Shown: positions 56,046-64,000 of the stretch, one piece after another
How positions within the stretch are numbered: the first letter of the stretch is position 1
Layout: each line of letters starts with the position of its first letter
DNA from: Antedon mediterranea
Taxonomy: Eukaryota > Echinodermata > Crinoidea > Comatulida > Antedonidae
DNA length: 64,000 nucleotides
Assembly (NCBI RefSeq): GCF_964355755.1
Contig: NC_092673.1
Span: 20,465,001 to 20,529,000, forward strand
Direction of reading: 5' to 3'
The notes under the pieces: generated by a model
What the model was told of the DNA's origin: nothing
Databases searched by the model: none
The model's input: the letters and a program-made list of their open reading frames with translations, nothing else
Position numbers and translations under genes: made by a program

Positions 56046-58124
56046 TCAGAGAGTTCCAATGTATAGATTTGTACAGTGGACAACTCCTTCTGCGCACGCT
56101 CAGAAACTTACAAGCCAGGTAAATGACTTTTTGACTCGATATACAGTTGTGATAATCGACTGACGCGTGCTGAAAACGACCATATCCTTACTGTTTATAG
56201 AGATGTTTTATTTAATGCCAATACAATTGTGAGCCTATTCTCATCATTGCATTGCATTTTCATCATACAAGAATACAAATTAATGTTGTGAAAGAAATTA
56301 CCAGTAATTGCATTGCTGCTATTAACCAATATGATTGGCAACTACTGAAGTAAATTTTGTTTTCATTGTGAGTAATATTAATGAAGGACAATAAGTAATC
56401 GATTTAAAATGAATTTAACTCAGAAAGAAAATATCGTCAATGTATTGATCTTAAGGGTCAATCCCGTTTATATTATACTTGTTGCATAATTCGGATACGT
56501 TGATCGGAGACAACGAGACATCCAGGAATATACCGAAATACTCTTGAAAGGGGCAGATGTAGGCTAAGTAAAAAAGTAAGAGAGCTAATTATGTTTTCTT
56601 AACCAACAACAATAGACGCACGCGCGAATATATCTTTACTTTATCGTTTAGGAACGTGCGGCTATAACTTAGCTCTATTTTATTTTTGTGCTCGCTTAAG
56701 CCGTATTGAAAAATAGGTAGGCCTGTTATTATAACTCAGTAAATACGTTTGCGAGACCTAATACAAACAGAAGCAGGTGAGCACAGAATCTTTTTTTTTT
56801 TTCTAAATTAAACAAAGATATATAATAATAAGTAAGAGCGGATGGCACGATACTATAACTGCTTCCTTAAATAAATGGCGTCTCTATTTAACCGAGTCGT
56901 CACTTGTATAGTCACGTATCTCGTTGTGCGTGGATTTAGATATTTCATTAGGCGCCTTTATGATTATTACGTGATCGCATCATCTGACGCATGCCTCATA
57001 CATTCTAAATCCAATGCTTCATTCCCTCTTCATTTCGGTGGTCAATCGGAATTTCTATCATGCACTCATTAAGGTTTTTCGGTTTTATTTTCAACTTTGA
57101 TAACAAAATTAACACTATACGTCTCTCTTTTGGATCGTCAAATTCGTCGATCTTTGACCGTCCGTCTGTCAGTCTGTCTCAATGCTTGATTGCTGTCATT
57201 AAATCCCATAAGCAAGTATTCATTTTATTGTTTTCATTCGTGAATGTTGGGTTGATTGTCATATTTGTTGATAAAACATTTGACATAGCTCCCGTATGCA
57301 ATTACATCACGTTATATCATCATAATATTTCTGTTGTTAGTTTGTTATTGAATTCATAGTGCATTTATAACTATTTTATGGGTGATTTTCTCATCTGTTA
57401 CTAATCAGAATTTGACGTCATTACAAAAGATTCAAAATGTAGCAGCTGTATACGCTTATTGATGTTGTTTTTAATACCTAACATTAAATAAACTCATAAT
57501 AACCACAGAGCATACAGCTATCAAAATAAAAAGTCAAAATGTTAATCAAAAGTGATTATGATTAAGGTAACTCGTATGCTAATCATATCTGTAAGAATGA
57601 ATTGTGACAGAACCACGCGATTAAGTTTTCCAACTAGGTGAAATAAAATTATTCACGCTAATCGAAATCTTTGGTTGTGCGCATGCGTATTTATATTCAC
57701 GTCTACTCGTACAGTACTCAATTGCGATGCTAGAAAATCAGAGCTCAGAAATGATCGATTCGCCAGAATTGATTCGCCTAGTGGAAAACAGGCTTAACTT
57801 TTGTTTTCAACAGTTTTTTTTTGTATGTAATTGTAACTGTCATTCTTAATTACTAGGTTTTTTTCAAATATTAAATATATTTCACGTTATGTACTTCAAA
57901 TAACTCTCTTTCACGTACAGGAATATTTTACACATGCATGCACAAAATAAATAGTTGATTGGATCAACTTGTAACACACTTTTGTTGTTTCAGCATAAGC
58001 TTTGACCCATATATAAGGAAGAAAGACACCAATATCGTACGTTTTTCATCGAAGCACACAATTGTGATGCAGTGGGAAATGATTGTCCCGTGTTTCCGTA
58101 AGCTTATATACGTTGATTTCATGG
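56046..58124. other. No gene recognised
   Basis: Two open frames (56875-57072, which starts ATGGCGTCT, and 57060-57359) show no family similarity I recognise, and no supporting splice context. They are not called as genes. A CGCCTAGTGGAAAA fragment near 57775 is a family J end. Confidence 0.4.
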
Positions 58125-58313
58125 TAAAGCGTGGTTTCCACTGGCGACGAAACGTAACGCAATCTACGCAACGTAAGAAAATTCCCTTCCAATTATTGCG
58201 TTTGCTCCCGCCTGCGTGAAATCAAACCTACGATGTTTTCAGCACTATTGAGTCGTCGGTTTCCACCTGTGATTATGCTGCTGCGTTGCGTCTCTATTGG
58301 GAACCGCGCTTTA
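58125..58313 (-). repeat. MITE family B, copy B6 (inverted)
   Basis: TAAAGCGTGGTTTCCACTGG, AAGAAAATTCCCTTCCAATT, CCCGCCTGCGTGAAATC, to ATTGGGAACCGCGCTTTA. Ends are preserved; the centre is slightly shortened. Confidence 0.85.
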
Positions 58314-58319
58314 CATGTA

Positions 58320-58432
58320 CAGCGTGGTTCCCACAAGAACGCAACGCAGCGAATTCGTGACGAAAAGCGATGTATTGCGTAATAAAAAGTGGGAGGCGGG
58401 GCCGAGCACGATTATTGGAAGGGCATTTTCTC
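58320..58432 (+). repeat. MITE family B, copy B7, truncated at copy A7
   Basis: GCGTGGTTCCCACAAGAACG, AAGCGATGTATTGCGTAATA, GATTATTGGAAGGGCATTTT. The copy stops where A7 begins, at the same place in B where A3 interrupts B2. Confidence 0.85.
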
Positions 58433-58435
58433 TTA

Positions 58436-58614
58436 AGCGTGGTTCCCACTAGCGACGCAACGCAAGGACGTAACGCAACGCAAGTGAATTGACCAATCAC
58501 AAGCGATGGCTTATTCGCTTGTGATTGCTAACTGCCTATAACTTCGCTTGTCATTGGTTAAAACGCTTGCGTTGCGTTTACGTCCTTGCGTTACGTTCTA
58601 GTGGGAACCAAGCT
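58436..58614 (+). repeat. MITE family A, copy A7
   Basis: AGCGTGGTTCCCACTAGCGA to CTAGTGGGAACCAAGCTT. Left flank is B7, right flank is the duplicated segment also found after A5. Confidence 0.9.
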
Positions 58615-58792
58615 TACCGTTGCGCTTACGTCTTTAAAAACACATGCTACTGGTACGTAAAGATTACACTCAGATTCAAGTAGGTAGATACACTCAGACA
58701 TAAGTAGGTAGGCCTACAATTTTCATTGGTCACTATGAGAAGAAGCGGATTGATTATGCATAGTAATAACATTTAGTTTGGTGTAATAGTGG
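58615..58792. repeat. Segment duplicated from or to 54596-54775
   Basis: Colinear match to 54596-54775 from ACCGTTGCGCTTACGTCTTT to TAATAACATTTAGTTTGGTG, with an extra GTAGGTAG. Confidence 0.85.
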
Positions 58793-58983
58793 TTCCCACT
58801 AGAACGCAACGCAACGACTTATCGACGCAAAGTGCTGTATTGCGTAATCACAAGTGGGAACCGACGACACAACAATGCTGCAAACATAGCAGGTTTGATT
58901 TTACGCAGGCGGGGGCAAACACAATATTTGGAAGGGCATTTTCTTACGTTGCGTAGTTGCGTCGCTAGTGGGAACCAAGCTTA
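58790..58983 (+). repeat. MITE family B, copy B8, followed by an extra right terminus
   Basis: TGGTTCCCACTAGAACGCAA, CGACGCAAAGTGCTGTATTG, GGCGGGGGCAAACACAATAT, to CGCTAGTGGGAACCAAGCTT. A second right end (GGTTGCGTTACGTTGCGTCG, then CTAGTGGGAACCAAG) follows directly to 59032. Confidence 0.88.
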
Positions 58984-59032
58984 CGTTACGAAGGTTGCGT
59001 TACGTTGCGTCGCTAGTGGGAACCAAGTTTAA

Positions 59033-60635
59033 CGAAGTATTGCGTCAAATCCCGTGTAAAATTAAAATAAAAAAATAAAAGACATAATATTTGGATTATT
59101 TTCGATGATTTTAGTCTAATCAAGCCCTTTTATCCTATGTCTGGCTGCGACAAATACCAACATACTGTGCGCCTATTGTCCGCGGCGCGCGTTATCTGTT
59201 AAGTGGCGTGTCGCAGCCACAGATAAACCCTTTTATCTCCGGAGCTCAGCATCCTGTTGTTAGATTTACCTGGTCTAATCATGGAAACCCTGGAGCTGTT
59301 AAGGCACATTGTAACCTCTGATGAACCTTTGATGTAAGGTTTTCATGTAATATCACTCTTATCAAGGTCTAATTTACAGTATTTCTAATGTATTTCATTA
59401 AACAATTGTCTGTTTCTGTTTAATCAGATTCCAAAATTGTTTTAATATTATTTTGTAACTGGTGGTTTTATTTAGATCTGTGTTGTAGCGTTTTCAGAAT
59501 TTCTAAATGATTTTCTAAATAAACTAGCAAGATCTAGTACACTTTACACTACAATGATTTATCGTTTCTTATCCTACACTAGTTTCAGCAAATTAAATTC
59601 TAGGCTTATCATCGCCGCAACCAAATTTACCCTAATTTATAATGGCCTACATAATTACGAATTGTGTTATCTTTTTATTTTAACTGCTATCCAAAACTCG
59701 GGATTGCAAACTAGATCTCATTGAAGCATTCAGGTCTAAATTGCGCAATTCTGGTTCAATCAATCCCCAATTTTGTTAATACATATTATTAGTAATTGGA
59801 TGCAACACAAAACAGAGGCACAGGGCAAGTAATTGCGGCGCCTTCGTCCATGTGGGAACCGAGCTTTAGGCGTATCATTTAAACCCTTAACTCTGAAATT
59901 GGTATGCAAGCCCTGATAGGTTAGCCTAGTTATACAACCATTAGTGCTTGAACTAATTGTTACTAATATTCAATATGTAATCATTTAGTTGCATTAATCA
60001 TACTCCTTCAACTACTGCATCACCAGTTTTAACTTTAACAACAATTTGGATTAGAAAAAATAAAAGTAAATGAAAAAGGAACACATTTACTGTAACACGT
60101 TCTTTAAATACTTCACCATTCATAATTGTCTGTTATTGACAAATGAATCGCTTTACTTGCTTAAGTTCCATTTATATGTTTAATGTCCATTGGATGGCTG
60201 TCTGCTATTTTCATTTGACATGCATATCACGAGTATGATTAAAGATGTCGTAAGTTTGATGAAACTCGACAGAACGTGGTTACAATTTAAAACAAAGTAA
60301 AATCATTTCAGCTTATCTTAGCTAATTTTGTAGTATTACTTGTGACTTGTTTAATAGAGCAAGCATTATCTGTGTTTTACGTTTTATAATTCAACACATT
60401 TATAGATAAGTTAATATCAACAGAAAGTAAACAGGTGTTTATATGTATTAATAATAAATTAATAATGAAATTGATAGAATGATATTATCTATACAGCAGT
60501 ACTTTATGTCACTTAGACTTAGGACAAATGGACAGAACAAACTTATAATTCTAAAGTTGTATTTCCGTCATCTAGCTTTAATGTTCGCAAAACCAGTTAA
60601 CGTTGCTTCCATTGGATTTATCCATTCATATTTTT
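59033..60635. other. No gene recognised
   Basis: AT-rich DNA. A 12-bp inverted repeat, TCTGGCTGCGACA and TGTCGCAGCCACAGA (59140-59223), is itself enclosed by direct CCCTTTTATC copies. A lone A/B-like terminus (GTGGGAACCGAGCTTTA) lies near 59851. No coding exon is supported. Confidence 0.45.
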
Positions 60636-60645
60636 TTTTTAGACT

Positions 60646-61013
60646 TTAGACGCTCCAACAGAACACTTCCAATTGCCATAACTATCAATGAACAAAATAT
60701 TGAAATGGTCGAGAAATTTAAGTATCTTGGTGTTGTGCTTGACTGGGAAAACAACACTTTATCTTACAAAACGAGCTGAGCAAGGCAGAGAATGTTTTTC
60801 CCGAAAACTTAAAAGCTTCAATGCTTACCTTAGTGATGCTTACCTTAGTGAAATAAGGAGGCAAAAAGTAGTTACTCATATCACATGTGGAATTAGAAGT
60901 GTTCTTTTATTCGGCTCAATTGTCTGGTTCTCGAATCTAACTCAGAAACAAACTAGCTAAACATGTAAATTGGGCCAGTAAAATCATCGGAATTAACATT
61001 GAACCCTCTAAAT
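60646..61013 (+). pseudogene. Decayed LINE reverse-transcriptase C-terminal fragment
   Basis: Three frame segments follow one another. One ends VEKFKYLGVVLDWENNTLSY (from about 60650). After a frame shift comes KRAEQGRECFSRKLKSFN and VLLFGSIVWFSNLTQK. After another shift comes KHVNWASKIIGINIEPSK and a stop near 61012. The FKYLGV-LD, RKL-SFN, LTFGS--W and KIIG motifs are the typical carboxy region of non-LTR retrotransposon ORF2. At least two frameshifts show it is inactive, and the polymerase core upstream is missing. Confidence 0.75.
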
Positions 61014-63909
61014 AAATTCTTTAAGCTTAACTGGTAGACTGATGATCACTCTAAATCAAAACACTAATATTTGCCGCCAATCATTTGTTTATAATTATAT
61101 TCATGTATTTAGCCTAATAGCAAGTTTGTTTGATATCTGTAATATTTTTGTTTTCTTTATTTATGTGTATATTGTATGACGCGTGGTTGTGGTATTCAGA
61201 AATATTGAACTATATACTGTTGTAAAGATTGAAACACGCAGGAGAAAAAAACATAAAAATGATGTCACGAACATGCACAAATATAGCGCTGAGCCTAAAT
61301 CGGTCATTTGTATTTTAGTATATAGGCTTACTCCATATAAAGATTGAAATATTGGCTTACACTTTTTTCCACTGATTTTCTGGGTTTAAAGGTTTATTAT
61401 CGACGACAAATCCTAGTCCAAGTCGTAATTTATTTTATTTGAGCGAAAAAATAAGTAAAATAAGATTTTATTTCTATATTTGAAAAAATCATAATAATGA
61501 ATGTTGTATTTGTAACTTCGTATTGCTTGAGCTAAACATAATTTGTTATATTAGATGCTAGTAAAATCAAACATCAATTATCGTAAAAATAAAATCTTCC
61601 TTTGAAATATGAAATATTAAAAAAATGTCATCGGATGGTGGAGAGTGACCGAGTTTTGCTTCCATGTCTTGCATTACTACATCTGAAAGATATTAAGAAT
61701 TCGTCGAGAATATAGGTCTATCCGTTCTATCAGTTTTCTTTTACACGGTCTATTTTCATCTGTTATGGACATTCATTTTATTCGATGGTCATTACTATTA
61801 AACCGGAGGATAAATCCGACTTACCTTAATTTCAGTATTTTCAGTTGGTCAAGATTGTTTACATATTTTGCAATCAGCCCTCATAAAGAGAGGACTATGT
61901 CGTAATCTGAACAAAAATAAATCTCCAAGGAGTATAATATAATAATTTATTGGCACTGCACTTTTTTTTATCAGTGACACACTTCAACTTCTGAATGTGT
62001 ATCCAAATAAACACAATATAACAATAAACAAAGAGGAATACAAAAATGGGAATAAATAAATAAATAAATAAATAAATGGGAATGTACATTCCTACTAAGA
62101 AACAAAAGACTACCAACATCACACCAAGTTACACTGATCATATTATGGGAAATAAACTGCTGTGTCATTTAAGATTCAAGATTTTTAAAAAAATTAACAA
62201 ACACAGGAACGATTTACTTTTTTTTTCTGATTGTTAGTATTATTTTAGTGTTTGGTTTGATTTTGTGTCCAGGTGTTTCTCTGTCATCATCCATCGTGTC
62301 GTGATTGGTCAATTCAGTTACGTTACGCTATGCGTTGCGTCCTAGTGGGAAGGAATACTGATGAGTAAAGATTCTTAGTTTCGGCGTCTCGATCTTAATC
62401 TAAAAAAAAGTTGTTTCATCAATTAAATGTGAAGCTAGGACTTGCTTACTGATGTTTATATAAATGTCATTCATGGTTATTTTGCCATGTCTGCCATATA
62501 AATCCCCATCTTCAATTTCCGGATTATGTAGATACTAAAGAGATTTTTTCATCATCAAAACTATGTTAATATGTTTGCGATTTATTATCTTGTACTTTCC
62601 CTTATCTATCAGAATGTATATGCAAAAGTTTTACGCGTAGCACTTACGTATGTTCAGAATCAAATGTTTGTAAATAGGTATTTAGCATAATGAAAAACAG
62701 TCTCCAAAGATGAAAAAGATACTCATAATTTGTTGTTCACAAATAACTTAGAAACTATTATTACCTAGTGTATCAAACCTTTTTTCACATACTGATCCGT
62801 TTTGCTTCGTATAAAATGCTGATAAAGTACTGATAATTCCTATAATGTTCGAAACGTTAAATAAACTTTAAAAAAAAAAATACTTAGGCCTAAAAGAAAA
62901 CTAAATGAGAGAAACATGTTTGTAAAACAAATTAAATATCCATGTAAAAGGAAAAACGACCTACATTACTGGATGAGTACAACTCACTATAAAATCACGG
63001 ATTATATTAATATTCATTTTTAATAACTATATCGCCCCTTTAGCAACACTTTTGCACATCTTACTTACGATTTACTTATACATACTTATGTATTTTTAAT
63101 CCGTACTGGCAATTTTTTTCTTTTAGGCCTTATAAACCTTCATTTTCCCGTGGGCGGAAGTCAAATGCTTATGAGTATATTAAGCCTATTTAACATTTTC
63201 CCCTGTCATAGTTTTGTATGACTAGTTCCTGCAGTCAAGAGTAACTTGATTAATAAGTTTTTATAAAATATAGTCTGTAATGTTTGATCTCAACAGAGAC
63301 AACCATGTTATCTGTAGTTTGACAATGAAACGCAATAGATTCGGGACGATTAAATCATTATTATACCAAACAAAATGTCCTGGGGTTTTATACAGCTCTT
63401 AATGTAGCGCCATCAATAATGTTCACACTTTTATTTATTAACACCGACCGGGGGAACAAACTAAGCAGTTCAGTTGTAGTCAGCAGTACGTTTCAGGTAA
63501 ATGGTAAACTACAGTCTTTCACTGTATTCCAATTACTGTACAGGTAATATGCGAATGATAATGTGCTGATGATACAAAACTGATCATTATGAATTCATTG
63601 AGAATTAATGTTTATATATACGACTAATGACAAGAAGAATGCGTAAATGCATAATATCAGAATCATATTCGTATAATGCAATGATATATACAAATGCACT
63701 ATAACCCATTTAAAGGTGACCACTAAAGGTGACCCAACAAAGTGTCCCATTGATAGAGGTGTCCCATGAATACGGGTTGGCCTAGTGTCCCCTGGGCTTA
63801 TTCCAGAGGAAATGTTTTGCTGTATTGTTTTGAAATCCTCCATGATTTTATTCTCGACAATTGTTACGTACCTATTTTGTGAATGTTTTGACAGCGTATA
63901 ATATTAACC
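61014..63909. other. No gene recognised; upstream of a possible new first exon
   Basis: It contains an (AAAT)n microsatellite (about 62053-62080), an A/B-type MITE fragment (about 62290-62350, GTGATTGGTCAATTCAG to GCGTCCTAGTGGGAA), and GTGTCCC-type repeat motifs (63712-63795). The remainder is unassigned. If 63910 starts a gene, its promoter lies in the last few hundred bases. Confidence 0.45.
62290..62350 (+). repeat. Family A fragment (right half)
   Basis: TCGTGATTGGTCAATTCAGT, GCGTTGCGTCCTAGTGGGAA. Only the right arm is left. Confidence 0.6.
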
Positions 63910-64000
63910 ATGGACAACAATGCATTTGAATTTTCTAACCTTATTGATAGTGAAAAATCGATCGTATCTAGATCAAAGAGAGAGGAATACTATAAAGTCT
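63910..64000 (+). CDS. Possible first coding exon of an unidentified gene, cut by the window end
   Basis: The ATG at 63910 lies in a strong initiation context (AACCATGG). Its frame stays open for 30 codons to the window edge, beginning MDNNAFEFSNLIDSEKSIVS and continuing RSKREEYYKV. I do not recognise the protein. The composition is hydrophilic and unlike the repeat-derived frames around it, and it lies outside all repeats I could define. It could equally be a chance open frame; 91 bp is too short to decide. Confidence 0.35.
   Translation, partial: MDNNAFEFSNLIDSEKSIVSRSKREEYYKV

Noticed and set aside
56875-57359. Two plus-strand open frames, one beginning ATGGCGTCT
   Set aside because: No recognisable domain, no upstream splice or promoter support, and codon content typical of random AT-rich frames.

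Overview
This is a eukaryotic, AT-rich genomic window. Intron-rich genes of animal type lie in its left half, and a repeat-packed region without recognisable genes fills its right half. The encoded proteins (TBC1D12/14-type Rab GAP, two RNF139/TRC8-type RING ligases, GLRX3/PICOT) are standard metazoan proteins. The density of small palindromic TIR elements, tRNA-derived SINE-like sequences and hAT-like repeats suggests a marine invertebrate, most likely a deuterostome such as an echinoderm. That placement is inference and cannot be proved from the sequence alone.

Left half. A complete 12-exon TBC1D12/14-like gene runs on the minus strand (3211-12287; 870 codons including the stop, every splice phase consistent). 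Upstream on the same strand is an RNF139/TRC8-like gene (13020-15899, two coding exons). Head-to-head with it, on the plus strand, is a diverged second RNF139/TRC8-like gene (18133-20588), also with two coding exons and with its intron at the same position and phase. The two appear to be an inverted local duplication with a shared 5' intergenic space of about 2.2 kb. A complete 9-exon GLRX3 gene (22192-30245, minus strand) converges on the second RNF139-like gene. These reconstructions rest on reading exon by exon, with GT/AG borders and uninterrupted frames.

Right half. From 30643 to 33425 lies a 2.78-kb hAT-like composite element with an 8-bp target-site duplication and internally duplicated modules. 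About 30 kb follows with no gene I can support. It holds copies of several palindromic MITE families, here called A, B, C and H. A, B and C are typically flanked by TTA; A copies are repeatedly nested inside B copies, and three C copies sit head-to-tail. It also holds a 2.3-kb minisatellite with a higher-order repeat (47698-50031), a TTAA-flanked 1.58-kb TIR element, a duplicated 0.6-kb dispersed repeat, decayed LINE remnants and microsatellites. At the very end an ATG in a strong context opens a frame that runs off the window (63910-64000), possibly the first coding exon of a further gene.

The most unusual structures are two ultra-short palindromic insertions, one only 30 bp long and consisting of nothing but two 15-bp inverted repeats. 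Each is flanked by its own 7-bp direct repeat (33623-33652 and 848-886). I found no convincing evidence for a new biochemical system; the novelty here is in mobile-element architecture and in the divergent TRC8 duplication.
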